Part shown: positions 35,098-44,153 of the stretch, piece by piece | How the letters are laid out: every line of letters starts with the position of its first letter | Numbering within the stretch: position 1 is the stretch's first letter | NCBI GenBank assembly: GCA_040755395.1 | Contig: JBFMAX010000013.1 | Location: forward strand, 1 to 64,000 | Origin: Nitrospirota bacterium | GTDB lineage: Bacteria > Nitrospirota > Nitrospiria > Nitrospirales > Nitrospiraceae | Length of the DNA stretch: 64,000 nt | Reading direction: 5' to 3' | Made by a program: the position numbers and the translations under genes | The notes under the pieces: model-generated | The model's input: the letters and a program-made list of their open reading frames with translations, nothing else | What the model was told of the DNA's origin: nothing | Databases searched by the model: none

Positions 35098-36453
35098 CTA
35101 TCCGTGCTTCGGCGATGTGCGCCAGATGAAATAGAGCGGGATACCGGCCAGCACCGTCGCGAGGCCCAGTGCGGACTCGATCGGTCGTTGGATCAGGCTA
35201 TAGCCGACGATGATCAGTGAGAGCGCGACCAGCAGACCGGGCAGCGCGGGATACAGCGGCACCCGATAGGGACGGGGCAGGTCCGGTTGCCGGCGTCGGA
35301 GCACGATCAGCGCTCCGACGGTGAAGGCCATAAACACCGCAAGGACCAGCCCGCTGTAGATCACCAGTTGCTCGAAGGTGCCCGTGAGAATCAGCAACGA
35401 GGCCCAGCCGCTCTGGAGCAGGATGGCCCGCACGGGCGCCCCGGTCCTTCCATCGAGGACCGCGAACCAGGAGGCGAAGACCCCGTCCCGCGCCATGGCC
35501 CAGTACACGCGCGGACCGGCCCAGACCATGGCGCTCACCGCACCGGCGATCGAGAGGCAGAGCAGCGCCGCGACGAAGCGTCCGCTCGCCGGACCCCAGA
35601 GGGCGGCGGCGGCTTTTTCGGCCACCGGCAGCACCGGCGGTTGCGCGAGCGAGGTGACCGGCAGGGCGTACAGGTACACGAGATTCAGCAGCAGATACAT
35701 CGCGCCCACAAAGGCGGTGCCGCCGATCATGATCTTGGGAAGGGTCCGCCCCGGTTCGGCGATTTCGCCCGCGATATACCCCGCGACGTTCCACCCCAGG
35801 TAGCTGTATATCACGAAGATCAGCGCGACCATCAGGGCGCCTATGCCGGGATCGGCGTCGGGCGCCCGCACGGTGAAATTCTTCCAACTGCCTGTGCCGA
35901 GCGAAAGTCCCCCGAGGACCAGCCCAAGGATGGCGAGGACCTTCGTCGTCGTCAGCACCCGTTGCAGCCGCCCTCCGGCTCCTACGCCGGCGGCATGGAC
36001 GGCGGTCAGGCTCCACAGCAGAAGCAAGGCGAGCCCTTTGGCCGCCCACCCGTTGTCGTCGGCGATCGGGGCGACGCGCAGGAAGTAGGAGGCGAAGCTC
36101 ACGGCCGAAGCCGCGATGGCTGCGCCGAAGCCGATGGTAAACGAGGTCCATCCGCTCAGAAACCCGGCCAATGGCCCGTACGCGCGGCGCAGATAGACGT
36201 AGTCGCCGCCCGCCTGCGGAAGCGCCGCGCCGAGCTCGCCGTAGGACATCGCTCCGGCGAGGGCGAAGCCGGCGCCGACCAGCCAGAGCGCCAGGATCAG
36301 GACCGGGTCGCCCAGGTCGCGCGCCATGAACCCGGTCGTGGTGAAGATGCCGCCGCCGATGATGTTGCTCACCAGCACGCAGGTCGCGGTGAACCAGCCG
36401 ACTTGGCGCCGGCCAGCCGGTTCATGGCGGTCGGCTGAAGACGTCCGGTTCAT
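35098..36453 (-). CDS. APC-family amino acid permease
   Basis: A 451-aa, 12-helix permease of the APC superfamily. TM1 has the substrate-binding GxGIF pattern (NIIGGGIFTTTGFMA), followed by GALMVALIFVIYSYLGWNVA (TM6 region) and GAVSAMVWAGPRVYWAMARDG. It probably imports or exchanges amino acids or polyamines, but the substrate is not predictable. The ATG overlaps the stop of the upstream methyltransferase gene (ATGA), so the two are translated in a coupled way. Confidence 0.9.
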   Translation of the reverse strand: MNRTSSADRHEPAGRRQVGWFTATCVLVSNIIGGGIFTTTGFMARDLGDPVLILALWLVGAGFALAGAMSYGELGAALPQAGGDYVYLRRAYGPLAGFLSGWTSFTIGFGAAIAASAVSFASYFLRVAPIADDNGWAAKGLALLLLWSLTAVHAAGVGAGGRLQRVLTTTKVLAILGLVLGGLSLGTGSWKNFTVRAPDADPGIGALMVALIFVIYSYLGWNVAGYIAGEIAEPGRTLPKIMIGGTAFVGAMYLLLNLVYLYALPVTSLAQPPVLPVAEKAAAALWGPASGRFVAALLCLSIAGAVSAMVWAGPRVYWAMARDGVFASWFAVLDGRTGAPVRAILLQSGWASLLILTGTFEQLVIYSGLVLAVFMAFTVGALIVLRRRQPDLPRPYRVPLYPALPGLLVALSLIIVGYSLIQRPIESALGLATVLAGIPLYFIWRTSPKHG

Positions 36454-37073
36454 GAGCGGATCGGGCCGAACACCAGAAAGTGCTGCTTAGGCAGGAAGTC
36501 GAATTCCCGGATCAGGCGATAACCCGCCGCTTCCATTTCGCGAAGCACCGTCTCTTTCGGCGTCGCATGGCCGAACAGCCAGCCGCTGTCCTTGTACTCG
36601 ATCACGGCGATGCGACCGCCGGGCCGCAGCGCACGTGCGAGCGACTGAAAGTAGGCGGTCCGATCGGGGAGGTGATGGTAGGTGTTGCAGGTGAAGATCA
36701 AATCCACGCCGGCGACGGGCAGTCGGGCATCGGTCGGCGTCGCCCGGACCAGTTCGACATTGGCCACCCCGCGCTGCGCCCTCTCCTGCTCGATGAGGCG
36801 TAGAGCGGTCTCGTCCACATCCACGGCGTAGACTTTGCCCTCCGGACCGACGGCCTCGGCCAAGCGCCACGTGAAGTAGCCGCCGCCCGCGCCAAGATCA
36901 GCGACGCGCGAGCCGGGAGCGATCGACAGGGCCTGGATCACCGTCTTGGGCTGCTGCCAGGCATCCCGCGACGGATCGTTCATCCGCTGATAGGCCCACT
37001 CGGCGCAGCCGCCGGTCACGACCAGTAACCACAAGATCACCAAGTGGAGCGCAAGACGAAGTCGACTGATCAT
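36450..37073 (-). CDS. SAM-dependent methyltransferase with lipoprotein signal
   Basis: About 207 aa from ATG 37073, which has AGAGAGG ahead; an upstream open frame lacks homology. The N-terminus is a lipoprotein signal (LVILWLLVVTGGC), unusual for an SAM-dependent enzyme. A class I methyltransferase domain follows, with motif I VADLGAGGGYFTWRLAEAVG, motif II YAVDVDE, and FTCNTYHHLPDRTAYF at the active-site region. Family members exist as exported methyltransferases of unknown substrate, although SAM is not expected in the periplasm. It is coupled to the APC permease. Confidence 0.85.
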   Translation of the reverse strand: MISRLRLALHLVILWLLVVTGGCAEWAYQRMNDPSRDAWQQPKTVIQALSIAPGSRVADLGAGGGYFTWRLAEAVGPEGKVYAVDVDETALRLIEQERAQRGVANVELVRATPTDARLPVAGVDLIFTCNTYHHLPDRTAYFQSLARALRPGGRIAVIEYKDSGWLFGHATPKETVLREMEAAGYRLIREFDFLPKQHFLVFGPIRS

Positions 37074-37394
37074 GGAGTGCCTCTCTCGGTGCCGGAAGAG
37101 CGAGTGAACTTGTAGCACAGTGAACGTGCGCCAAGAAACACGTCCTTGGCTTGACCGTTTCTGAGTGCCCCGTTTCGCGGTGCCGAGGATTGCGCCCACG
37201 TCTGCCAAAACGCGGTCCTGTGGCGAAACGCCTTCCTCCGAAAGAAGGGGAAGCCCCTCTTCGCAACATCCTGTTTTTTCGGCGCTGGACATTCTTGTCC
37301 CTCCGGTCGTTTCGGCACGGAACCTGATCCTACGCCGGGTGGCAGCGCATGGAGCTGCCGCTCAGCGAAAAGTGACCCATGTATCGGAGGGATT

Positions 37395-38036
37395 ATGGGC
37401 AACACAACTCCATACAAGACGGGCAAGAGCAGCCGCGGGTGGATAGGCCGGGCTTGGTATGTCGCGCTCGTGTTGAGCGTGATGGTCCTGGTGCCGCCCG
37501 CCGCGACCAGCGAGGTGTATCACGCTCTTCAGCCGGACGGAACGCTCAGCCTGACCAACGTGCCCACCGATCGACGCTATCAACCGCTTCCGTTCGGAAC
37601 CATGTCCATCCGAACCCGCCTCTCTCAGCGCGAATTGGAACAGGCCATCGCCTGGTATGCCAGGCAGTATCGGTTGCATCCCGCCCTCCTACGGGCGGTC
37701 ATCAAGGCCGAGTCGGACTTCGACCCCGCCGCCGTATCTCGGACGGGGGCGCAGGGGCTGATGCAACTGATGCCGCGCACGGCGGCGTCGCTCAAGGTAC
37801 GCGATCCCTTCAATCCGGTCGAAAATATCCGGGGTGGGGCCAAGCATCTCCGCTATCTCCTCGACCGTTTCAACGGCGACCTGACACTGGCCCTGGCCGC
37901 GTATAATGCCGGCGAATATCGGGTGAAGCGGCATCAGCAGGTGCCGCCGATCCGCGAGACCCGCTTCTACGTCAAGAAAGTCCTCACGTACTACCACGCT
38001 TACCGGACCGGCAAGGTCCAGCCCGCGTACAGATAG
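37395..38036 (+). CDS. Lytic transglycosylase, SLT family (paralogue 2)
   Basis: A 213-aa exported protein: signal peptide (VALVLSVMVLVPPAATS), a short DUF4124-like strand region (VYHALQPDGTLSLTNVPTD), then an SLT domain with catalytic E106 in AVIKAESDFDPAAVS, GLMQLMPRTAASLKV and LALAAYNAGEYRVK. ATG 37395 has CGGAGGGA ahead. It is the better-preserved paralogue of the gene at 33802, with the same C-terminal RETRFYVKKVLTYYHA helix. It is followed by a strong hairpin. Confidence 0.92.
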   Translation: MGNTTPYKTGKSSRGWIGRAWYVALVLSVMVLVPPAATSEVYHALQPDGTLSLTNVPTDRRYQPLPFGTMSIRTRLSQRELEQAIAWYARQYRLHPALLRAVIKAESDFDPAAVSRTGAQGLMQLMPRTAASLKVRDPFNPVENIRGGAKHLRYLLDRFNGDLTLALAAYNAGEYRVKRHQQVPPIRETRFYVKKVLTYYHAYRTGKVQPAYR

Positions 38037-38096
38037 CATCGATCATTCGACGAACCCATGAGAAGGTAAAGAGCCGGCACGCTGTCGGTTTACTGA

Positions 38097-38126
38097 GGGG
38101 CGCAGGGCCCAAGAACCCTGCGCCCC
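38097..38126 (+). terminator. Hairpin after the lytic transglycosylase
   Basis: GGGGCGCAGGG (38097-38107), 8-nt loop, CCCTGCGCCCC (38116-38126): a perfect 11-bp GC stem 60 bp after the stop. There is no T-run, so termination may be weak or factor-aided. Confidence 0.6.
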
Positions 38127-38231
38127 CGCTTCATAAGTGCGCAGCCGTTCTCGCGTGAGGCCGGGCTTGACCTCTCCGTGCGCCTATGTCAGGAAGGAGG
38201 ACGCGGAGCGTCGGCGCAAAGGAGAATTCGG

Positions 38232-39389
38232 ATGGCGCGCGAAGGCAATCAGCGCATGGCTGGGCTGGCCCAATCGGAGATTCGGGCCATGACGACGGCC
38301 TGCGCGCGGGTGAAAGGCATCAACATGGCGCAGGGGGTATGCGATACCCCGGCGCCGAGCCTGGTGATCGAGGCGGCCGAACGGGCCATGCGACAAGGCG
38401 TCAACACCTACACCCGTTACGACGGCCTCGCGGAACTGCGCCAAGCCCTCGCGCGCAAGCTCGCCGAATACAACGGCATTACGGCCGATCCTGAAACGGA
38501 GATTACCGTGAGCGCCGGCGCCACCGGCGCGTTTCACTGCGCCTGCCTGGCGTTGCTCAATCCCGGCGACGAGGTCATCGTCTTCGAGCCGTACTATGCC
38601 TACCACATCAGTGCCCTAGTCACGGTGGAAGCGATCCCCCGCGTGGTGCGCACGCAGGCTCCGGACCGGACCTTCTCGCCGGACGATGTGGAGCGGGCCG
38701 TCACCAGCCGGACCGCGGCCATCGTGGTGAACACGCCGGCCAACCCCTCCGGCAAGGTGTTCAGCAGGCAAGAACTGGAAGCGATCGCCGACCTGGCCCG
38801 CCGCCATGATCTGTTCGTGTTCACCGATGAAATCTACGAATATTTTCTCTTCGACGGCCGGAAGCACGTGAGCCTCGGGGCGCTGCCCGGCATGGCGGAG
38901 CGCACGATCACGATTTCCGGGTATTCCAAGACCTTCAGCATCACCGGCTGGCGGATCGGGTACAGCGTCGCGCAGGCCAAGTGGGCCTCGCTGATCAACG
39001 CGATGAACGATCTGCTCTATGTCTGCGCGCCGGCGCCGCTCCAGGTCGGCGTGGCCGTCGGCATTCAGGAATTGGAGTCGTCGTTCTATCAGGGCTTGGC
39101 CCGCGAGTATCAGGCGAAACGGGACCGATTCTGCCAGGCGCTGAGCAAGGCCGGTCTGCCGCCCTCCGTACCGCAAGGCGCCTACTATGTGTTGGCCGAC
39201 GTGTCGCGCCTGCCCGGCGCGACAGGCAAGGACCGCGCGATGCACCTGCTCGAGCGGACCGGCGTGGCCGGCGTGCCCGGCGAAGCGTTCTTCGAGGGAC
39301 CCGAGGGGCACCGCTTCATCCGCTTCAGCTTCGCGAAGACGGACGCCGATCTGGAGGAAGCCTGCCGCCGGATCGAGAAGCTGGGCTAG
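38232..39389 (+). CDS. PLP-dependent class I/II aminotransferase
   Basis: A 385-aa fold-type I aminotransferase of the aspartate/kynurenine/alanine group. PLP lysine K233 in ISGYSKTFSITGWRIGY, N171 in NTPANPSGK, D199 in VFTDEIYEYF, and the C-terminal arginine in HRFIRFSF. ATG 38232 is chosen because GGAG lies 8 nt ahead and the family N-terminus begins here. The amino-acid donor is uncertain: aspartate or branched-chain and aromatic substrates are all possible. It has no biosynthetic neighbours. Confidence 0.93.
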   Translation: MAREGNQRMAGLAQSEIRAMTTACARVKGINMAQGVCDTPAPSLVIEAAERAMRQGVNTYTRYDGLAELRQALARKLAEYNGITADPETEITVSAGATGAFHCACLALLNPGDEVIVFEPYYAYHISALVTVEAIPRVVRTQAPDRTFSPDDVERAVTSRTAAIVVNTPANPSGKVFSRQELEAIADLARRHDLFVFTDEIYEYFLFDGRKHVSLGALPGMAERTITISGYSKTFSITGWRIGYSVAQAKWASLINAMNDLLYVCAPAPLQVGVAVGIQELESSFYQGLAREYQAKRDRFCQALSKAGLPPSVPQGAYYVLADVSRLPGATGKDRAMHLLERTGVAGVPGEAFFEGPEGHRFIRFSFAKTDADLEEACRRIEKLG

Positions 39390-39390
39390 C

Positions 39391-40266
39391 CTACGCGAGC
39401 CTTCCCGCTTCATCCCCCGGACTCTCGACCGGCGCGCCCGGCGGCGGGTTGTTGTGGCCGGGTCTGGGCGACACCGTGTAGTGGATTCGATCGGTCGCGC
39501 GCACGTCGCGCGGCCTGTTCTTGATCGGGTCCAGGTTGCGGCTGATGTTCGCCTGGGGATCGACGAGCGCATCGAGCGCGACAACGGCGGCGCGGCTGAT
39601 CGGGCAGCCGACCGCCAGCGCCTTCTTCAGCATCCACCGGAGCGCGATGTTGTTCAGCCCGAGATTGCCGTTCCCGCCGCCGATGTCGGAGTGGACGCCG
39701 CGGAACCACACTTCGTAACCGCCGCGAACCCGCGTCGGGCGAAACGTCTGGCGGCGTTCGTCCAACGCAAGCGCGTGAAAACAGTGGCTCACATTGCCCG
39801 GCAGGCTGAGGCGATAGCCCAAGTTGATGCGGCTGAACGGGATGCCGAGATCGATCGGGATGCCGAAGGCCGCCACCACGTCCCACAGACCGAGAAAGCG
39901 GATCACAGGTCGCGCCTCGATCACTCGGTCGTCCCGATCCCGCACGCCGCGGCTCGCGATTGTATTGGCGAAATGGAGAGCCAGCGCGGCGCCTCGGCTG
40001 AACCCGACGATGTCGATGTCGCGATCGCCGTCAGCGAAGTACTGCGCCAGTTGCTCCGCCGCCCGGTTGATCCGCTCTTTGCCGCCGACGCCGAACGCGC
40101 CGCCGATGATCTTGCCGATGATTCCGTACCGCGTCCCCACTCCCTTCGTGTAAAACTCGGATCGGCCTTCGTAGGCGTCGCGGAATTTCACGACGTTGGT
40201 GTTTTTGCCGTACTCTCCCGCATCCTTTTCCGCATTCCAGGTCCCGTCGAACGCGTACAAGGCCAT
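39391..40266 (-). CDS. DUF2235 alpha/beta hydrolase (Tle1-like)
   Basis: A 291-aa DUF2235 protein. It opens with LYAFDGTWN (DGTWN motif), has nucleophile S90 in VGFSRGAALALHF, an Asp-containing HSDIGGG segment, and a DUF2235-type LGLWDVVAAFG. Relatives include T6SS phospholipase effectors (Tle1), but no secretion genes, VgrG or immunity gene lie nearby, so a house-keeping or orphan hydrolase is as likely. The start has AAAGGAGGTG ahead. It is convergent with the aminotransferase, with 1 bp between the stops. Confidence 0.85.
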   Translation of the reverse strand: MALYAFDGTWNAEKDAGEYGKNTNVVKFRDAYEGRSEFYTKGVGTRYGIIGKIIGGAFGVGGKERINRAAEQLAQYFADGDRDIDIVGFSRGAALALHFANTIASRGVRDRDDRVIEARPVIRFLGLWDVVAAFGIPIDLGIPFSRINLGYRLSLPGNVSHCFHALALDERRQTFRPTRVRGGYEVWFRGVHSDIGGGNGNLGLNNIALRWMLKKALAVGCPISRAAVVALDALVDPQANISRNLDPIKNRPRDVRATDRIHYTVSPRPGHNNPPPGAPVESPGDEAGRLA

Positions 40267-40906
40267 CGCGCACCTCCTTTCCAGTCGGCACGGGCTGAGA
40301 GGACCAAGACGCAGCCGAGGCCCAATGCGCGCCGAAAATGTGCCCTGACCGTCGCCGCATCGTCTCGAGGAGATTGCCTGACTCGCGGCCGATGCTGGCG
40401 ATCATACAGCACTTCGTCCCAACGGTCATCTACGATGTCGCCGGCATTCAGGTTGCGTTTCTGCCGTCCATCAGTCTTCGGCTCAGCTTGAGCCTCGTTG
40501 ATGAGGCCTTGCGTAGGACAGCGACCCGCGCGACCGCTCCGTCATAGATCTCAGTTCCCTGAAACAGGACCTTGGCGACCGCCGCATGGGTTGCCGGCAC
40601 GGATCCGTTTCCCGACTACGACGACAACAGGGCTCTCCGGACCGTCGCCGCGCGTCGCGAACGCTGCGCTCCTTGCTTCACCTGTACATTCGTGTTAGGG
40701 TGGCACTCGATCGCGGAAGACCTCCTGTGTCGGGGGGCGGCATTCCCCCAGTAAGCACGGAGCCTGACGCGATCTTTTTGTTTCCATGCCGCCGTAGCCC
40801 ACGTCGCTGAGCATACTCCCGAAGCGGATTCGTCCATCGCTCGCCCTGCCAGCCCGACGCGGCCGCGGGAATCGTTCCCTCACAACAAGCACAAAGAGGT
40901 GAGTCG
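40267..40906. other. Gene-free stretch, nothing recognised
   Basis: About 640 bp upstream of the DUF2235 gene with no frame having both a ribosome-binding site and recognisable sequence. A short hairpin with GGGGG and CCCCC arms lies near 40734-40750. It may be the decayed end of an older gene, but nothing specific can be assigned. Confidence 0.5.
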
Positions 40907-41784
40907 TTGTTTCAAGCATCGTGGTCAACGGTCCGAGGATTCCTCCGTGACGCCGCAGGAAGTCTCTATCACATCGTCGTCGTCACCTTGAGCGCGGGCA
41001 TTGCGCTTCTGCTCCCGGCAGGGGCCAGGCAGTTCCTGTCCTTCTGGTCTTGGATCGAGCACGGCAAGCTCTCCCTCGTCGCGGTGGAAATGGCGGTGGC
41101 GATCGGCGCCGGCCTCGTTTCGTCCTTCCCGCAGCGCGCGCGTGGGGCGGAGCGGCACATTAGGAAACTCAAGGAAGAACGGAGCACAGGCCGAACCGTC
41201 ATGATCATGGGGTCAAGCGGGTACAGCACTTTTATGGATCAAGTGGGAGATCTGGCGTCGGTGCTCGACAAATGCCTCGGGGCGAAAAATTCTGCTGGTG
41301 AACCCCTACAGCCAGGAAGCAAGCGCGCATCCAGGCCATCGCTCATCCCGAGTACACGCTGGCCGCCTTTCGCGAAGAAGTCCGGCAAAGCATTGAGCTT
41401 CTTAAGCGGCTGAAGGCGATGGGAAAGGCGGTCAGACTGAAGCTCTACGCGGAGCCGCCGTTGGTCAAGATGGTGATTCTCGGCGATTACCTCTGGCTCC
41501 AGCACTACCATGCCGATCTGGATGTCCGGACCATGCCAGAGTATGTTCTGCGGCACAACCAAAAGGACCACGGCCTCTATACGCTCTAGGCCCATTGCTT
41601 CGAGCAGCGATGGGAGAGCGCCGAGATTCCGGAGTATGATCTCGAGACGGACGAACTGGTCTATCGAGGCCGGAATGGCGGCGAGACCCGGCGGGAGCGG
41701 TTTGCGATCGAGCGGGCGCCTGGAGAAGCCGGGCCTTCAACAGAATCACTCGCCCTCGCTCCCGAGCCGGTTCGACTCGGCTGA
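40907..41784 (+). pseudogene. Membrane-anchored protein gene, several frame lesions
   Basis: A hydrophobic N-terminal part (IVVVTLSAGIALLLP, then LVAVEMAVAIGAGLV) leads to a soluble domain beginning VMIMGSSGYSTFMDQVGDL. The frame then shifts in an A5 run near 41285-41289, and again by 41326. It continues as IQAIAHPEYTLAAFREE, ending in ILGDYLWLQHYHAD and PEYVLRHNQKDHGLYTL. An in-frame TAG at 41587-41589 interrupts it; sequence beyond reads on to TGA 41782-41784. Two insertions and one nonsense codon make sequencing error unlikely to explain all. The family was not recognised. Confidence 0.6.
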
Positions 41785-42230
41785 GCCGACGGAGTCAAAT
41801 CCGAGACAAGCCGGCCGTGCGACGGGATTCCTATCGAGCGACGCAAATCGTCACGTTCGTTCGGCGGTTCAAGCGACGGCCCAACTCCATCCAGCGGAAC
41901 GCCGCAACCAAGTCCGATCTCCTGCGAGCCAACCCGTTTCATCCGTCCCTTCCGCGCCGAGAAACAGTCGCATTGTTCCTATCAAACAGACGGCGCCGAG
42001 GGGTACCTTGTTTGTCCTTCGCGAGAAATCGATCAGACACGCAGCGGGGGGCATCAACCGAGAAGGAAGGCTGCGAGCGCTGACCGCCGACGCAGAACGT
42101 CTGCGGTTTCCGTTCCCGACAAAGATGTTGTGGGAGAGCCGGAACGTGTCATATCTTATCTTCGCGGGTGTCGTGATAGTCCTAGAGGATACCCGCGTGT
42201 CTTCGTGACCGAACCCACTCACAAGAAAGG
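41785..42230. other. Gene-free stretch
   Basis: About 450 bp between the pseudogene and the FKBP gene. No convincing gene or repeat. It contains the promoter region for the isomerase, but no clear -35/-10 pair was found. Confidence 0.5.
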
Positions 42231-42237
42231 ACGACCC

Positions 42238-42912
42238 ATGCGCATCGTCACCGCCTGCATCGTGACCCTGCTCTACGTTGCAACCTCTACAGCCGTCGCC
42301 GCCGGACAGGACCCCGCCACCGACGAGCAGAAAGCCTTATACGCCATCGGCTTGGCCATCAGCGAATCTCTCGGCAATTTTTCGCTGAGCGAGGCCGAAT
42401 TGGAGTTCGTCAAGGCCGGTCTCACGGACGGCGTCCTCAAACGGCCCCGCAAAGTCGATCTGCAGGCCATGACCCCGAAGATTCAGCAACTGCAACAGAC
42501 GCGGGCGGCGGCGATCGCGGAGGCCGAGAAAAAAGCCGCGGCTGCGTTCCTCGCGAAGGCGGCGGCGGAATCAGGAGCGAAGAAAACCGAGTCGGGCGCG
42601 ATCGTCACGACGCTGAAGGAGGGGAGCGGCGCGACGCCGAAAGCGACGGACACGGTGAAGGTCCACTATCACGGGACGCTCATCGACGGTACGGTGTTCG
42701 ACAGCTCGATCAAGCGAGGGGAGCCGGCGACGTTTCCCCTGAACCAAGTCATCAAGTGTTGGACCGAGGGCCTGCAACACATCAAAGTCGGGGGCAAGAG
42801 CCGCCTGATCTGTCCCGCCAACCTGGCCTACGGGGATCGCGGGTCACCGCCGCGGATCAAGCCCGGCGCCACGCTGATCTTCGAAGTCGAGCTGCTCGAC
42901 ATCGTGAAGTAG
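42238..42912 (+). CDS. FKBP-type peptidyl-prolyl isomerase, periplasmic
   Basis: A 224-aa FkpA/Mip-like protein: signal peptide (residues 1-22, [10 protein letters not shown]), an N-terminal helical dimerisation region (residues 25-110, with Ala/Lys-rich [18 protein letters not shown]), and a C-terminal FKBP domain with [35 protein letters not shown], and [11 protein letters not shown]. It catalyses proline isomerisation of envelope proteins. ATG 42238 has AGAAAGGACG ahead; the longer frame from 42130 is rejected. Confidence 0.93.
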   Translation: MRIVTACIVTLLYVATSTAVAAGQDPATDEQKALYAIGLAISESLGNFSLSEAELEFVKAGLTDGVLKRPRKVDLQAMTPKIQQLQQTRAAAIAEAEKKAAAAFLAKAAAESGAKKTESGAIVTTLKEGSGATPKATDTVKVHYHGTLIDGTVFDSSIKRGEPATFPLNQVIKCWTEGLQHIKVGGKSRLICPANLAYGDRGSPPRIKPGATLIFEVELLDIVK

Positions 42913-42998
42913 TCGCGAGCGGATATTCTTCAAGGCCGATGAACTGCCCGTGCAGGCGTTCCGGAACCGTGACCGAGTACGGGAAAGGAGAAGAAGGT

Positions 42999-43067
42999 TT
43001 ACGGGCGGATCACAGACAGACCGAGCACTTCCTCGAACGGATCGTAATTCCGATCATTGTGGAGCAG
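42999..43067 (-). pseudogene. C-terminal remnant of a VapC (PIN) toxin
   Basis: On the minus strand, ending at TAA 42999-43001, the frame reads LLHNDRNYDPFEEVLGLSVIRP, the usual last residues of VapC PIN-domain ribonucleases (HxDRDF then a final PFEEHLGL-like end). The rest of the toxin is missing. It lies directly downstream of the vapB-like remnant, so a vapBC pair has lost most of the toxin by deletion. Confidence 0.6.
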
Positions 43068-43279
43068 CGATCATGAAGCTGTCTTGATTCGACCTTGACG
43101 GCTTTCGCCGGGGCTCTCTCCCACTCCACCTTACCGCGAAGACGACGAAGACCCTCTTGGCCTTTGACCCTAATCAGGAGACGAAGTCCCTTTTCGACCA
43201 CGGCGCGCTTCGTCGAGAGGCCGGTGGCTCGCATAGCCTGCCGCATCAAACCGTTGTCGATTACAACATTGGTACGCCT
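43010..43279 (-). pseudogene. VapB-type antitoxin remnant without a start codon
   Basis: The frame contains the VapB antitoxin pattern RTNVVIDNGLMRQAMRATGL, STKRAVVEKGLRLLIRVKGQ and LRRLRGKVEWE. The N-terminal ATG that should precede RTNVVID is AGG on the minus strand (near 43277-43279), with a good ribosome-binding site (GGAGGCGCGT) still in place and a stop codon just upstream. Translation from an internal ATG (43249) would lose the first DNA-binding strand. After WER the sequence leaves the family, consistent with a deletion joining it to the vapC tail. Confidence 0.65.
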
Positions 43280-43670
43280 ACGCGCCTCCTATCGGCGATG
43301 TGTACGGATTGCACGATCCTGCACACGCATGCGTGAAGAAGCAAGCCGGCGAGTGACAACACGACTCTTGCGACCCCATGCACCATCCCCATTTTCATGC
43401 TAACGGCCTAGACTGCCCAGCGGACCTGTCTGCGTGTGCACCACAGGCAGGCCGCCTCTGATTCCAATGGATCGATCCGGGATAGCCTGCTGGCTGATCG
43501 CCGGATAGACTGCGGGATTCGCAGTCTATCTCGGACAGCTCCGCGGCGCGATCTCTTGATAAGTGTCGGATTTCCTTTTAGACTCGCCATCCACTGGGCT
43601 GCGTAGGTTCCCGTGCCAGGCTGCACGAGCAGCCTGCAGCAGATTTAATAGTTTGGCAGACCGGTGGCTA
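43280..43670. other. Gene-free stretch
   Basis: About 390 bp with no credible gene. It includes a perfect inverted repeat at 43504-43530. Base composition is mixed. It lies between two remnants of mobile or accessory genes. Confidence 0.5.
43504..43530. repeat. Perfect 11-bp inverted repeat
   Basis: GATAGACTGCG (43504-43514), loop GGATT, CGCAGTCTATC (43520-43530). It could be a terminator stem or protein-binding palindrome. Confidence 0.6.
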
Positions 43671-43674
43671 TGTC

Positions 43675-43860
43675 GTGAAGATACGAACCATTGAAGAGAT
43701 CAAGCAGGCTTTTCGAGAGATGGGCCTGACTGAGACCACGTGGGGGAGGTTGCAGGTGTCTGAAACGGAGGTCGCGTCCGAACAAAGGGAGCACGTGTTC
43801 ATCCGAATCGAGACGACTACGAAGCCCCTGGAGGCGAAACCTGATGCCGACTTGGCATAG
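43675..43860 (+). CDS. Small hypothetical protein (61 aa)
   Basis: A GTG-started frame giving MKIRTIEEIKQAFREMGLTE, then ETTWGRLQVSETEV and a charged C-terminus. Not recognised. It overlaps the start of the truncated protease gene by 17 bp, so it was probably the upstream member of the same operon. It may now be non-functional, since its partner is broken. Confidence 0.45.
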   Translation: MKIRTIEEIKQAFREMGLTETTWGRLQVSETEVASEQREHVFIRIETTTKPLEAKPDADLA

Positions 43861-44045
43861 CCTGCTCAACGAAATCAAGGCACGCGGCAGCACGTACGAT
43901 GTTGTCCGTCGGGAGCGGCTGAAGGCGCTCGCCGAAAAGACCGGTCGTAACGTCATCGTCTACTACTCAGGGTGGCTACAGAAGCCGAAGTTTCCAGGAA
44001 CGCAGGTGACTGACGCGGACAAAAATGGATTCGTGACAGTCATCG
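43844..44045 (+). pseudogene. Serine dehydrogenase proteinase (SDH_sah) gene, truncated
   Basis: ATG 43844 with GGAGGCG ahead starts the conserved N-terminus of the SDH_sah family (ClpP/SppA-like membrane-linked proteases): MPTWHSLLNEIKARGS, AEKTGRNVIVYYSGWLQKP and DADKNGFVTVI. Homology stops after about 67 codons, exactly where an IS transposase tail begins (44046). The catalytic serine and lysine regions are gone. The open frame continues to 44188 but encodes unrelated residues. Confidence 0.7.
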
Positions 44046-44153
44046 TACAACGAGCACCGGCCCCACCAGGGCCGGTGGTGCTACGGCAAGACCCCGATGC
44101 AGACGTTCCTGGACAGTGTGCCCGTGGCGAAGGAGAAGATGATCGCGGCATAA
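44046..44153 (+). mobile_element. 3' remnant of an integrase-type IS transposase
   Basis: In the frame ending at TAA 44151 the sequence reads YNEHRPHQGRWCYGKTPMQ then TFLDSVPVAKEKMIAA, the C-terminal end of a DDE integrase-core transposase (IS481/IS3 group; YNxxRPHQG is the last conserved element after the third acidic residue). The rest of the transposase is missing. The AT-rich sequence just downstream (TCTTGACATTTACAA, near 44191) may be part of the element's end. Confidence 0.7.

Noticed and set aside
39391-40266. Type VI secretion effector
   Set aside because: DUF2235 similarity alone is weak evidence; no VgrG, PAAR, Hcp or immunity gene lies nearby.
39187-40491. 434-codon open frame on the plus strand
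   Set aside because: Overlaps the aminotransferase and is antisense to the DUF2235 hydrolase with its GFSRG motif.
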